64,000 nucleotides of DNA, taken from contig NZ_DJJS01000006.1 of the NCBI RefSeq assembly GCF_002434265.1, forward strand, positions 558,001-622,000, in the 5' to 3' direction. This DNA comes from Pseudomonas sp. UBA6562 (GTDB lineage Bacteria; Pseudomonadota; Gammaproteobacteria; Pseudomonadales; Pseudomonadaceae). The position numbers and the translations under genes were made by a program. The notes under the pieces were generated by a model that saw only the letters and a program-made list of their open reading frames with translations, searched no databases and was not told the DNA's origin. Shown here piece after piece: positions 45,801 to 54,390 of this stretch; the first letter of the stretch is position 1, and the number at the start of each line of letters is the position of its first letter.

Positions 45801-47225
45801 CTGGTCAGCGACTTCGAGCGCGACCGCTTGCACCGCGAAACGCTGCGTACCCAGGGTGGCCTGGCCACCCACAGCGAGTACGACAGCGCAGGCCGCCTGC
45901 GCGCACGGCTACGGCGCACCGCCGGGCAGCCGGTGCAGCGCCTGCCGGTGGCCGAACAGCGCTGGGCCTACGACCTGCTGGACAATCTGGCCTCGCGCTA
46001 CACCCGCGAGGGCGCCGGCGACGCTTGGAAAACCCTCAACCACGATGCCACCGGCCGTATCGTCGCCTGCGAAGAGACCCGCCGAGGCCGCGCCGAACAC
46101 CTGCGTTACGATCCGGCCGGCAACCTGCTCGACCCTGCGCAACCGGGCGCGGGCCGGGTGCAGGACGATCGCCTGCTGACCTTCGAAGACAAAGGCTACC
46201 GCTACGATGGCTTCGGCCGGCTCAGGGAAAAGCGCAGCCGCCAGTACGGCACCCAGCACTTCGAGTACGACGCCGAACATCGGCTGATTCGCATACGCAC
46301 CCTGCAACCGGGCCGCGAGCGGCTGCTGCACCTGCGCTACGACCCCATGGGCCGGCGCATCGCCAAGACCGAAACGACCCTCGATGGGCTGGTGCTCGGG
46401 CACACCGACTTCGTCTGGGACGGGCTGCGGCTGATCGCCGAGCGGCGCAACGGCCATTTCACGCTGTACCTGTACGTCGACGACGGTCACGCGCCTTTGG
46501 CACGCATCGATGGCTCGGGCGCCCACCAACGCCTGCGCCACTACCACACCGACCTCAACGGTCTGCCCGAGCAACTCACCGACGACCAGGGCGAGCAGCA
46601 ATGGCGCGCCAGCTACGCCACCTGGGGCCGTACCCGCGAAGAACATTGCGCGGTGGGCTTCGCCGACGAGCAGAACCTGCGCTTCCAGGGGCAGTACCTG
46701 GATCGGGAAAGCGGGCTGCATTACAACCTGTTCCGCTACTACGATCCGGATGTGGGCAGGTTCACGCAGCCCGATCCGATCGGCCTGGCGGGTGGGCTGA
46801 ACCTGTATGCGTATGCGCCGAACCCCTTCACCTGGATCGATCCATGGGGGTTGCTCAACGAGGGGGAGACGGCGGGGTATGGGGCCAAGGCGCACAGGAA
46901 CGATGGCCGCGAGGCGCATGAGGTGCTGCGTAATAAGTTCTTGCAGGACAAGGGGCTGGCCAAGCCCAACCGCCGTATGCGCGGCAACCCCTCCATCGCC
47001 CTTAGCCCCAAGAACCACGACGCCGTCCACTTGGAAGAAAATGCCCTACGCAAACAGATGGGCCTGAAACCCAATCAAATGCTGCGCAGGGGCAAACTGG
47101 AAATTCGGCTGATGTCCCAAGCCATCTATAACTCCATGGTCCAGAAAAACAAAATGACCATCCAGCAACTGAGAACCGCCAGGCGCTACGCAAAATCGTT
47201 CGCCAAAAGCAAAGGGTGTTACTGA
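42846..47225 (+). CDS. T6SS PAAR-Rhs effector with N-terminal transmembrane region and variable C-terminal toxin
   Basis: A 1459-residue Rhs effector. Residues about 22-75 are strongly hydrophobic (prePAAR-type transmembrane region). The PAAR domain spans about 97-241, with IATGSRDTHINGKPAAR, then LAEGSSKVMINGHPAVRSGD and NVRIGGEPIVV; its halves are split by about 55 extra residues. A second hydrophobic stretch lies at about 249-285. YD/Rhs repeats fill about 300-1320. The core ends in the conserved self-cleavage region with DPIGLAGGLNLYAYAPNP and DPWGL (ending about 1336). The last 123 residues are the toxin tip: EAHEVLRNKFL and GNPSIALSPKNHDAVH recall HNH/treble-clef nuclease toxins. The nuclease idea is inference. 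The immunity gene follows after two bases. Confidence 0.93.
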   Translation: MSDAFWAAREGDALLHTSMLADIVGGVLEIAATAAIGALATAAVAAAFGLTVATGGLGCFVLGAVVGVVVGVAMAKTGADTGLSRLCEGIGNALSPPTVQATIATGSRDTHINGKPAARAAGIVLAPLAPLENEQVADQAQANAEEETFLDMAKGFFSQLWRPTVASPAPNTQEANDDKVLCSKHPPMPPQYLAEGSSKVMINGHPAVRSGDRSTCEAVVADGGLVSDNVRIGGEPIVVREIRSGKTPGVGLAVSALMLLRGRGSKFFSRFGCMVIGGATSYVTGQVSGALTRAMSASPNPVHAATGAKVLCGDDDLDFSVQALMPIDWQRLYNSLDERADTLFGKGWSTAYEVGIVIAHDADGNELLTLHDEQGRVVDMGAIAPGEAVFSAGEGLSVRRDVSGDVLTESRDGLYQLFQPTPGQPNVLRLSQMGDRNDNRIHLDYDDQQRLSQLRDRFDTVCVRLHYSAQWPRRVAEVVECVASQVPRQLVGYAYDQTGNLAQVVDGQGQVLRTFAYDAAQRLSEHRTRSGLRCFYEWVPCGDGARVVRHWTDAGDSYRIEYDTQAGTTRVTDGLQRTSVHTWNAQYQITSHTNALGQCWRFEWDEERQLLGAIDPGEGTWRFAYDAAGNLLERLDPLGRSDATTWLEHWSLPRTQTDAAGNVQRFAYDQRGNCIAHTDPLGGKTLYRFDAQGCVTQITDALGARQTLEWDLRGLLLRQTDCSGHATRLRHDANGHLLSITNALGETTLYQHDPSGRLLQITQADGRIEQYQHDAADHRLRYVDPAGHVTANTYDRRGQLLTSRDAFGHRVEHRYDDYGRLIATRNENGQAYRFEWDAADRLIAEHNLDASCRRYAYDLQDNLVRVDFLPAPGSPDAPIVHEMRFDAAGRLLARTTSDGCTEYTYDPLDNLLRLRFTDKHGVSQPLAFSYDALGRVLEEQAASGTLVHEYDAVGNLARTGLSDGRWINRLYYGSGHLHQVNVDGRLVSDFERDRLHRETLRTQGGLATHSEYDSAGRLRARLRRTAGQPVQRLPVAEQRWAYDLLDNLASRYTREGAGDAWKTLNHDATGRIVACEETRRGRAEHLRYDPAGNLLDPAQPGAGRVQDDRLLTFEDKGYRYDGFGRLREKRSRQYGTQHFEYDAEHRLIRIRTLQPGRERLLHLRYDPMGRRIAKTETTLDGLVLGHTDFVWDGLRLIAERRNGHFTLYLYVDDGHAPLARIDGSGAHQRLRHYHTDLNGLPEQLTDDQGEQQWRASYATWGRTREEHCAVGFADEQNLRFQGQYLDRESGLHYNLFRYYDPDVGRFTQPDPIGLAGGLNLYAYAPNPFTWIDPWGLLNEGETAGYGAKAHRNDGREAHEVLRNKFLQDKGLAKPNRRMRGNPSIALSPKNHDAVHLEENALRKQMGLKPNQMLRRGKLEIRLMSQAIYNSMVQKNKMTIQQLRTARRYAKSFAKSKGCY

Positions 47226-47227
47226 CC

Positions 47228-47893
47228 ATGAGCGACAACAAGATCATCTTTTCCGATCACGACGAGGGGTTGGGCCAGGTCGGCGGCGGTGCGTTTCTGG
47301 AGGATAGTGCGCTATGGCCAAAAGCGCCTGACTCCGGCGAACCGATGACGCCACTGATGACCCTCACCGAGCGTTTCCTACCCGTCAAGTTCGTTCCCGA
47401 AGGCATGGCATTGACCGTCTTCATCGTCGTCCGCCAACAGGCGGGCCATTTCAACCGGGCCACGCAGCGCCACTACACGGTCAATCAGAACAGTGAGCTT
47501 GGGACCGCCTGTAAAAGCGGTTATGCCCGTGTGGTCCTGCACACGCTGAGCGAACGAGCGTTGTGGCCGACGCCGGGCACGCCCTTGTTGCCCCGTAAGT
47601 TCATCAATTTCCAAGCGATGAGCGAAGAGGAAGTGGACGAGGAACTCGAGGACGAAGACAGCGGCATCGAACTGAGCAAGCCGCTGGGGCGGCCGTCATG
47701 GCTGCAAGACCCGATCCATGGCTCGGCCCGCCATGTGTTTCTCATGCAGCTCCTGGAGGCCGACATCGTTGCCTGGAGCCCCGAGCACGAGGGGCTTTTC
47801 GCCGAAGGCATCGGTTATGTCTACCTCGACAAGCAGGCTCGAAGGGGCAAGCAAGGCGATGAAGGCGGCTACTTCTTCATTCAGTTCACCTGA
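47228..47893 (+). CDS. Probable immunity protein for the Rhs toxin
   Basis: A 221-residue acidic, soluble protein without signal peptide or membrane helix, starting two bases after the rhs stop. MSDNKIIFSDHDEGLGQVGGGAFLEDSALWPK resembles the start of DUF1963/YwqG-type proteins (G-G-x-x-W-P pattern), some of which are immunity proteins, but the match is loose. A very acidic stretch (EEEVDEELEDEDSG, about 135-148) could mimic nucleic acid if the toxin is a nuclease. Role assigned mainly from position: T6SS toxins are almost always followed by their immunity gene. A strong terminator ends the operon here. Confidence 0.72.
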   Translation: MSDNKIIFSDHDEGLGQVGGGAFLEDSALWPKAPDSGEPMTPLMTLTERFLPVKFVPEGMALTVFIVVRQQAGHFNRATQRHYTVNQNSELGTACKSGYARVVLHTLSERALWPTPGTPLLPRKFINFQAMSEEEVDEELEDEDSGIELSKPLGRPSWLQDPIHGSARHVFLMQLLEADIVAWSPEHEGLFAEGIGYVYLDKQARRGKQGDEGGYFFIQFT

Positions 47894-47917
47894 GCGCCTG
47901 CTCTGCGCTTGAAACGA

Positions 47918-47945
47918 AACAGCCCCGGTCTATACCGGGGCTGTT
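47918..47945. terminator. Bidirectional terminator ending the T6SS operon and the porin gene
   Basis: AACAGCCCCGGT and ACCGGGGCTGTT form a perfect 12-base stem around CTAT, between the convergent immunity and OprD-family genes. T-runs are short, so efficiency is uncertain. Confidence 0.75.
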
Positions 47946-47966
47946 CACGTATCGCCTAGATGCCTA

Positions 47967-49256
47967 TCAGAAAATGCTGATCGGATACTCGACGAACACG
48001 CGCACTTCGTTGCCGTCGTCGTTGTAGCCGTTCTGGCGCACGCTCTCGGACGTACGCAGGATCGAGCTGCGCAGTTTCACCGAGAGGTCCTTGGCCGGGC
48101 CTTCCTGGACCACGTAGCGCACCTGGTTGAAGATTTCGCGCTCCTTGCCTTCGCCGAAGCCGTGGGTGTTGATGTTGTCGCCACGCACGTAGGCCACTTT
48201 GTAGGTCAGGCCGGGGACGCCCAGCTCGGCGAAGTTCAGGTCGTAGGCCACCTGCCAGGAGCGCTCGTCTTCGGCGTTGAAGTCCGACCAGTAGGAGTTG
48301 GCCAGGTAGATGCTCGAGCCGCCGTCGCCGACGCCGCCGCGGTTCTGGTACCAGCCGTAGTTGTAGCCGGTGCTGCCGGTGCTGCGCTGGTGCGCCAGGG
48401 TCAGGGCGTGCGGGCCGAAGGCCCAGGTGGCGGCCAGGCTCCAGATGGTGTTGCGGTCGCCGGTCAGGCCGGCGGCGTTGACGTAGCGGTTGTTGATGTC
48501 GCTCTTGTAGCCGTTGAAGTCCAGGGTCAGGGACTGGTCGTCGGCCAGGGGGTGCACGTAGTTCAGGCCCAGGTAGTGCTTGCGCAGCACGTCTTCGACT
48601 TGCGAGGTGTACAGCGAACCGGTCAGGCGATCGTTGAAGTGGTAGGTGCCGCCGAGCACGTCGATCGACTTCAGGCCACCGCTGTCACGGCCTTCCATGC
48701 TCTTGCGCGCTTCCTGGGTGAAGTGGCCGGCGTTGACTTCCAGGCCTTCGATTTCCTTGGAAGTGATCAGCGTGCCGGTGAAGCTTTCCGGCAGCAGGCG
48801 GGCGTCGTCGTGTTGCAGCACCGGCAGCGACGGCATCTGGTCGCCGTACTTGAGCACGGTGTTGGAAACGCGGAACTTCACCGCGGCGCCACCGCGCGCC
48901 AGGTTGTGCGGCGAGCGGCCCGAGCCGTCTTCGCTGGGCTTGAAGAAATCGATGCCGGCGCCGCCGTTGCGGCCGCGGCCGCCGTCCAGGCGCAGCGCAT
49001 ACAGGCCGAACGCATCGACGCCGACGCCGACGGTGCCTTGGGTGAACCCGGAGGAGAAGGTACCGATGAACGCCTGGCCCCACTCGGCCTGGTCGGAGCT
49101 GCCGTGCTTCTTGTCGCGGTTGATGTAGGCGTTGCGCAGCAGCACCTTGGCGTGGCTGTCTTCGACGAAGCCGGCGCTGTTGGCCTGGTCGTTGGCCTGG
49201 GCCTGGGTGGCGCCGAACAGGGCCAGGGCGAGAAGGCTGATCCGGGTGTTGAACAT
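47967..49256 (-). CDS. OprD-family outer-membrane porin
   Basis: A 429-residue specific porin. The signal peptide (about 1-22) ends ATQAQA, and the mature protein begins NDQANSAGFVEDSHAKVLLRN, with the family's F-x-x-D-x-x-x-x-x-x-x-R-N pattern. The barrel ends in Phe (YPISIF). The sequence AGIDFFKPSEDG and GLEVNAGHFTQEARKS are typical. OprD-family members take up basic amino acids, aromatic acids or similar small molecules; the substrate cannot be set here. It looks closest to the OprE/OprQ branch, from memory only. AAGGA precedes the ATG at 8 bases. Confidence 0.92.
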   Translation of the reverse strand: MFNTRISLLALALFGATQAQANDQANSAGFVEDSHAKVLLRNAYINRDKKHGSSDQAEWGQAFIGTFSSGFTQGTVGVGVDAFGLYALRLDGGRGRNGGAGIDFFKPSEDGSGRSPHNLARGGAAVKFRVSNTVLKYGDQMPSLPVLQHDDARLLPESFTGTLITSKEIEGLEVNAGHFTQEARKSMEGRDSGGLKSIDVLGGTYHFNDRLTGSLYTSQVEDVLRKHYLGLNYVHPLADDQSLTLDFNGYKSDINNRYVNAAGLTGDRNTIWSLAATWAFGPHALTLAHQRSTGSTGYNYGWYQNRGGVGDGGSSIYLANSYWSDFNAEDERSWQVAYDLNFAELGVPGLTYKVAYVRGDNINTHGFGEGKEREIFNQVRYVVQEGPAKDLSVKLRSSILRTSESVRQNGYNDDGNEVRVFVEYPISIF

Positions 49257-49743
49257 GGTGTTTTTCCTTAATCACGAACTCAAGACAGGCTGCGCCAGGC
49301 AGGCCGGCATCGAGACCTGCGCGAAAGCGTGACAGCGCAACGAACGACAGGCTGGACCGACTCGGCCATCCATGAGGGGTGGCATCCTAGGCCAGGGTTG
49401 TCGGGAATGTCAAAAAATCGTGAAAAGCATAACTTTATAACCAGATAGCGTTATGCGGGCAGTGGATTTGAATGGGAAAACGCTTGGAAAGGGTGATTTT
49501 TCTCAAGCTGAAGATTCTGAGGGCGGGGTAGGAATATTCGGAACAAGATGCAGGATTTAGGGAGCGACGCTCGCATTCACCCGCCGATGATCCGCACAGC
49601 GGCGTCCTCGGGCAGCGACAGTAGTGCAGGTGAAACCGCCCTGCCTGCGGTAGGCGTTTTCGCGGCGTAAACGTGGAAAGCACAACGCCGGCGACCCATC
49701 GCTACGGGCAGCCGGCGTTGCAGGTGGCGAAACGGCTAGCGGC
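49257..49743. other. Intergenic region upstream of the porin and downstream of aguA
   Basis: 487 bases with no convincing gene. The porin end holds a sigma-70-like promoter (listed separately) and AT-rich sequence around 49410-49510. The aguA end holds an inverted repeat (CAACGCCGGC 49683-49692 / GCCGGCGTTG 49711-49720) that may end aguA transcription. An open frame of 82 codons at 49435-49683 has no ribosome-binding site and unusual codons, and is not called. Confidence 0.7.
49384..49413 (-). promoter_or_regulatory. Sigma-70-like promoter of the OprD-family porin gene
   Basis: On the minus strand TTGACA (49413-49408) and TAGGAT (49389-49384) are separated by 18 bases, about 130 bases upstream of the porin ATG. 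The -35 is perfect and the -10 matches 4/6. Confidence 0.55.
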
Positions 49744-50850
49744 TCAGCGCTTCACCGGCGCCGGCTGCTGCTGCGTCAGGCAGTGGATGTTGCCGCCGCC
49801 CAGCAGCAACTCACGCCCCGGAATCATCACCACTTCGTGGTCCGGGAACAGCGCGGTGAGGATCTCCAGCGCCTCGTCATCGGCCGGGTCGTCGAAGCGT
49901 GGGGCGATGATGCCGCCGTTGACGATCAGGAAGTTCACGTAGGAGCCGGCCAGTCGCACCGACGGATCGCGCTCCTGGCTGCCGACCACGTGATCGACCC
50001 CGGCGCACTCTTCCTCGGTGGCGAACAGCGGCCCCGGAATCGGCATCTTGTGCACGATGAACGGCCGGCCCTTGGCGTCGCGGCTGTCCTCCAGCACCTG
50101 CAGGGCGGCCTGGCAACGTGGGTAGTTGGGATTCTCGGGATCGTCGGTCCAGGCCAGCAGCACCTCGCCGGGGCGTACGTAGCAGCAGAAGTTGTCCACA
50201 TGGCCGTCGGTTTCGTCGTTGTACAGGCCGTCGGGCAGCCAGATCACCCGTTCCACCGCCAACTGTTCGGCGAGCACCGCTTCGATCTGCTCGCGGGTCA
50301 GGTGCGGGTTGCGGTTGCGGTTGAGCAGGCACTCTTCGGTGGTGATCAGCGTCCCTTCGCCGTCGACGTGGATCGAGCCGCCTTCGAGCACGAAGCCTTC
50401 GGTGTGGTAGCGCTGGCAGCGCTCCATTTCCAGCACCTTGGTGGCCAGTTCCGAATCGCGGTTCCACGGCGCGTAGAGGCCGCCGTCGAAGCCGCCCCAA
50501 GCGTTGAAATCCCAGTCCACACCGCGCACTTCGCCGTGGTCGTCGATGACGAAGGTCGGGCCGGAGTCACGCACCCAGGCGTCGTCGCTGCTCATTTCCA
50601 CCACACGGATGTTGGGCAGGTCGAGCTGGCGCTGGGCATTGCGGTACTGCGCGGCCGACACGGCCACGGTCACCGGCTCGAAGCGGGCGATGGCCTTGGC
50701 CAGGGTGACGTGGGCGGCCTGCGCCGGCTTGCCGCCCAGACGCCAGTTGTCGGGGCGCTCAGGCCAGACCATCCAGACCTGGGTTTGCGGCGCCCACTCG
50801 GCAGGCATGTGGAAACCATCGGCGCGCGGCGTTGTGGTGCGGGTTTTCAT
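49744..50850 (-). CDS. aguA: Agmatine deiminase
   Basis: Converts agmatine to N-carbamoylputrescine plus ammonia, part of arginine-decarboxylase-derived putrescine synthesis and use. The 368-residue product has the length known for Pseudomonas AguA. Family motifs are SSDDAWVRDSGPTFV, AWGGFDGG, FVLEGGSIHVDGEGTL, DGHVDNF and the nucleophile Cys357 in LLGGGNIHCLTQQQ. ATG 50850 follows AGAGGT at ideal spacing; a TTG 15 bases earlier is unlikely. The usual partner aguB is not adjacent; the neighbours are a porin and a two-component system. Confidence 0.95.
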   Translation of the reverse strand: MKTRTTTPRADGFHMPAEWAPQTQVWMVWPERPDNWRLGGKPAQAAHVTLAKAIARFEPVTVAVSAAQYRNAQRQLDLPNIRVVEMSSDDAWVRDSGPTFVIDDHGEVRGVDWDFNAWGGFDGGLYAPWNRDSELATKVLEMERCQRYHTEGFVLEGGSIHVDGEGTLITTEECLLNRNRNPHLTREQIEAVLAEQLAVERVIWLPDGLYNDETDGHVDNFCCYVRPGEVLLAWTDDPENPNYPRCQAALQVLEDSRDAKGRPFIVHKMPIPGPLFATEEECAGVDHVVGSQERDPSVRLAGSYVNFLIVNGGIIAPRFDDPADDEALEILTALFPDHEVVMIPGRELLLGGGNIHCLTQQQPAPVKR

Positions 50851-51178
50851 GGGTGACCTCTGCAATGCCGGCGCCTAGGCCCCGGAACGATGAGTGAAGT
50901 GAGCCACTTTATAGTCGATAAATATCCGCTTTTAAAGCTGGCATATCGATTACTGATGAGTGGGTCCGGAGCCATGTCCGATTTTTATCGAGCGGTAGTG
51001 ATGTCGTATCTAGTGGGCTAGAGCGGTTTCCTCCAGCATTCGCTCCATTCGGTCGACGAACACCCTCTTCCCTGGCCTGCGTACCGCCAGCAGCGATACC
51101 ACCGCCGCGCCAGGCGAGGTTCGAGGTGCGCAACGAAGTGGCGCATAATGGCCGCCTCTCTGACTGGCAAACCTGGCG
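50851..51178. other. Divergent intergenic region between aguA and the DctB-like kinase gene
   Basis: 328 bases. The aguA-proximal half is AT-rich, with TATAAA on the minus strand near 50910 as a possible -10 element. I see no strong dyad, no sigma-54 element and no open frame with a ribosome-binding site. Confidence 0.55.
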
Positions 51179-52993
51179 ATGATTTCCACCTCTACCCCTC
51201 CCCGTCGCCCACGCTGGCGCAGCCTGGCCCTGCTGGCCCTGTGCCTGGCGCCGCTGCTGTGGCCCCTGCACCACTTGGCCGAGCGCTACTACCAGGACCA
51301 GCTCGCCTCGCAGAACCGCCAGACCCTCGACCTCTACGTCGCCAACCTGCTCGGCACCCTGCACCGCTACGAAACCCTGCCGCAGATCCTCAGCGAACTG
51401 CCGGCGCTGCGCGGGGTGCTCGACGACCCCTTCCGCCTCGAATCGGTGACCAACGCCAACCGCCTGCTCAAGGAGATCGCCCAGCAGACCGGCGCCGAGG
51501 TGATGTACCTGATGGACGTCAGCGGCAACACCCTGGCCGCTTCCAACTGGGACAAGCGCGACACCTTCGTGGGCCGCAACTTCGCCTTCCGCCCGTATTT
51601 CATCGAAGCCATGCAGGGCAAACTCGGGCGCTTCTTCGGCCAGGGCACCACCTCGGCCAAGCGTGGCTATTTCTTCGCCGCTGCCGTGCGTGAACACGGC
51701 CGGGTGGCCGGCGTGCTGGTGGTCAAGGTCGATCTGGACCACACCGAAACCCTGTGGGGCCGCACACCCGAACAACTGCTGCTGACCGACCAGAACGGCG
51801 TGGTGGTGCTGACCTCGCGTCCGGACTGGCGCTTCCGCGCCACGCGCCCCTTGAGCGAGGCCGAGCGGCAGGCCATCGTCGCCATCCAGCCCTACCCGAC
51901 CCAGGCACCGCAGCCGCTGGTGCTCGGCCCCGGCACCTGGATCAGCCAGACCCGCGACATCCGCGAGACCGGCTGGCAGGTCAGCATCCTGGCGCCGCAG
52001 CAATTGGTCGACCGCTCGGTGCAGACGGTGATGGCCATCGGTGCCGCAACCTTGCTGGTGCTGATGCTGCTGGCCGGGCTGGTGATGCAGCGGCGGCGCC
52101 ACTACATCGACCGCATCGGCTTCGAAGCACACGCCCGGCAGGAGCTGGAAAAGCGCGTGATCGAACGTACCGCCGCCCTCGAAGGGCTCAACACCCGGCT
52201 CAAGAGCGCGGTGCTGGAGCGCGAGAACGCCCAGCAGGAGCTGGTGCAGGCCCAGGACGAACTGGTCCAGGCCGGCAAGCTGTCGGTGCTCGGCACCATG
52301 TCGGCGAGCATCAGCCACGAGCTCAACCAGCCGCTGGCGGCGATCCGCAGCTATGCCGAAAATGCCGAAGTGCTGCTCGACCACCAACGCACCGAAGATG
52401 CGCGCGGCAACCTCAAGCTGATCGGCGAACTGACCGGGCGCATGGCCTCGATCATCGCCCACCTGCGCGCCTTCGCCCGGCGCGACCGCCACGCGCCGGA
52501 AAGCGTGGCCCTGCAACCGGCCCTGGACGATGCCCTGGCGCTGCTGGCCAAGCGCCGTCGGGCGATGGCGGTGGAACTGGTGCGCGACCTGCCCGACGCC
52601 ACGCTGTGGGTGCAGGCCGGGGAAACGCGCCTGCGCCAGGTGCTGGGCAACCTGCTGGCCAACGCGCTGGACGCGCTCACCGAAAAGGCCAACCCGCGCA
52701 CGCTGTGGCTGAGTGCCGAAACCCGCGAAGAGCACGTCCACCTGCTGATCCGCGACAACGGCCCGGGCTTCAGCAGCCAGGCTCTGGCCCACGCGCGCGA
52801 ACCCTTCTTCACCACCAAGACCCGCACCCAGGGCCTAGGCCTGGGCCTGGCGATCTGCGACAGCCTGATGCGCACCCTGGGCGGCGAGCTGCTGCTGGCC
52901 AACCACCCCGAGGGCGGCGCGCTGCTGACCCTGCGCCTGCGCGTGGCCCCGGCGGGCGTGAACCTGCAATCTTCGGAGGACCCTTCGGCATGA
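51179..52993 (+). CDS. DctB-like sensor histidine kinase
   Basis: A 604-residue membrane kinase of the NtrB/DctB class. TM1 lies at about 15-33 and TM2 at about 280-305, flanking a periplasmic double-Cache-like sensor (VMYLMDVSGNTLAASNWD, GRNFAFRPYFIEAMQG and GYFFAAAVREHGRVAGVLVVK are typical of DctB-type domains). A coiled coil follows. The H-box ISHELNQPLAAIRSYAENA has His380. ATPase motifs are NLLANALDAL, RDNGPGFS, FFTTKTRTQGLGLGLAI. DctB senses C4-dicarboxylates; related kinases sense other carboxylates or acidic amino acids, so the ligand is open. The stop overlaps the regulator start as ATGA. Confidence 0.9.
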   Translation: MISTSTPPRRPRWRSLALLALCLAPLLWPLHHLAERYYQDQLASQNRQTLDLYVANLLGTLHRYETLPQILSELPALRGVLDDPFRLESVTNANRLLKEIAQQTGAEVMYLMDVSGNTLAASNWDKRDTFVGRNFAFRPYFIEAMQGKLGRFFGQGTTSAKRGYFFAAAVREHGRVAGVLVVKVDLDHTETLWGRTPEQLLLTDQNGVVVLTSRPDWRFRATRPLSEAERQAIVAIQPYPTQAPQPLVLGPGTWISQTRDIRETGWQVSILAPQQLVDRSVQTVMAIGAATLLVLMLLAGLVMQRRRHYIDRIGFEAHARQELEKRVIERTAALEGLNTRLKSAVLERENAQQELVQAQDELVQAGKLSVLGTMSASISHELNQPLAAIRSYAENAEVLLDHQRTEDARGNLKLIGELTGRMASIIAHLRAFARRDRHAPESVALQPALDDALALLAKRRRAMAVELVRDLPDATLWVQAGETRLRQVLGNLLANALDALTEKANPRTLWLSAETREEHVHLLIRDNGPGFSSQALAHAREPFFTTKTRTQGLGLGLAICDSLMRTLGGELLLANHPEGGALLTLRLRVAPAGVNLQSSEDPSA

Positions 52994-54390
52994 CCGACCC
53001 GATCGACAGCCAGACCCAGGTGATCCTGGTCGACGACGACCCTCACCTGCGCCAGGCCCTGAGCCAGACCCTGGACCTGGCCGGGCTCAAGGTCACCGCG
53101 CTGAGCGATGCCCAAGGCCTGGCCGAGCGCATCGCCGCCGACTGGCCGGGGGTGGTGGTCAGCGACATCCGCATGCCGGGCATCGATGGCCTGCAACTGC
53201 TGGAACAGCTGCACGCCAGCGACCCGGAGCTGCCGGTGCTGCTGATCACCGGCCACGGCGACGTGCCGCTGGCGGTGCAGGCCATGCGCGCCGGGGCCTA
53301 CGACTTTCTGGAAAAGCCCTTCGCCAGCGACGCCCTGCTCGACAGCGTGCGCCGCGCCCTGGCCCTGCGCCGCCTGGTGCTCGACAACCGCAGCCTGCGC
53401 CTGGCTCTGAGCGACCGCCAGCGCCTGGCGACGCGCCTGCTCGGGCAGTCGCCGACCATGCTGCGCCTGCACGAGCAGATCGGCGCCCTGGCCGGCACCC
53501 GCGCCGACGTGCTGATCCTCGGCGAGACCGGCGCGGGCAAGGAGGTGGTGGCGCGCGCGCTGCACGACCTGTCGAGCCGGCGCGACGGGCCGTTCGTGGC
53601 GATCAACGCCGGCGCCCTGGCCGAGTCGGTGGTCGAGAGCGAGCTGTTCGGCCATGAGCCGGGCGCCTTCACCGGCGCGCAGAAACGGCGCATCGGCAAG
53701 TTCGAGTTCGCCAATGGCGGCACGCTGTTCCTCGACGAGATCGAGAGCATGAGCCTGGACGTGCAGGTCAAGCTGCTGCGCCTGTTGCAGGAACGGGTGG
53801 TCGAGCGCCTGGGCGGCAACCAGTTGATCCCGCTGGACATCCGCATCGTCGCCGCGACCAAGGAAGACTTGCGCCAAGCCGCCGACCAGGGCCGTTTCCG
53901 CGCCGACCTGTACTACCGGCTGAACGTGGCGTCGCTGCGCATCGCGCCCCTGCGCGAGCGCGGCGACGACATCCTGCTGCTGTTTCAGCACTTCGCCGAC
54001 GCCGCCAGCCAGCGCCACGGCCTGCCCGCCCACAGCCTGCAACCGGCACAACGGGCGATGCTGCTGCGCCACGACTGGCCAGGCAACGTGCGCGAGTTGC
54101 AGAACGCCGCCGAGCGCTTCGCCCTGGGCCTGGAGCTGGCCCTGGACAATCCGCCCGCCGCGCCCGCCAGCGCCGCCCCGGTGCTGCGCAGCGGCCCGCT
54201 CAGCGAGCAGGTCGAGCAGTTCGAGCGCTCGCTGATCGCCGCCGAACTGGGCCAGCCGCACAGCTCCATGCGCAGCCTGGCCGAAGCCTTGGGCATGCCG
54301 CGCAAGACCTTGCACGACAAGCTGCGCAAACACGGCTTGAGCTTCGAAGGCAGCAGTGGCCACGACGACCACGAGGAGCCGCGCCCATGA
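52990..54390 (+). CDS. DctD-like sigma-54-dependent response regulator
   Basis: A 466-residue NtrC-class activator. The receiver domain has D59 in VVSDIRMPGIDG and K109 in LEKPFAS. The AAA+ domain has Walker A GETGAGKE (178-185), the sigma-54-contacting GAFTGA loop (225-230), GGTLFLDEIESM and RADLYYRLNV. A Fis-type helix-turn-helix closes the protein (LAEALGMPRKTLHDKLRKHGL). All activation motifs are intact, so its targets should have -24/-12 promoters; none is evident by eye in the nearby gaps. Overlaps both the kinase gene and the thioesterase gene by four bases. Confidence 0.92.
   Translation: MTDPIDSQTQVILVDDDPHLRQALSQTLDLAGLKVTALSDAQGLAERIAADWPGVVVSDIRMPGIDGLQLLEQLHASDPELPVLLITGHGDVPLAVQAMRAGAYDFLEKPFASDALLDSVRRALALRRLVLDNRSLRLALSDRQRLATRLLGQSPTMLRLHEQIGALAGTRADVLILGETGAGKEVVARALHDLSSRRDGPFVAINAGALAESVVESELFGHEPGAFTGAQKRRIGKFEFANGGTLFLDEIESMSLDVQVKLLRLLQERVVERLGGNQLIPLDIRIVAATKEDLRQAADQGRFRADLYYRLNVASLRIAPLRERGDDILLLFQHFADAASQRHGLPAHSLQPAQRAMLLRHDWPGNVRELQNAAERFALGLELALDNPPAAPASAAPVLRSGPLSEQVEQFERSLIAAELGQPHSSMRSLAEALGMPRKTLHDKLRKHGLSFEGSSGHDDHEEPRP

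Noticed and set aside
42135..45872. 1245-codon open frame antisense to vgrG, eag and rhs
   Set aside because: It spans three real genes, has no family resemblance, and reflects codon bias of the sense strand.
49435..49683. 82-codon frame in the gap upstream of the porin
   Set aside because: No ribosome-binding site, no domain, unusual codon use for this genome, and it overlaps likely control sequence.
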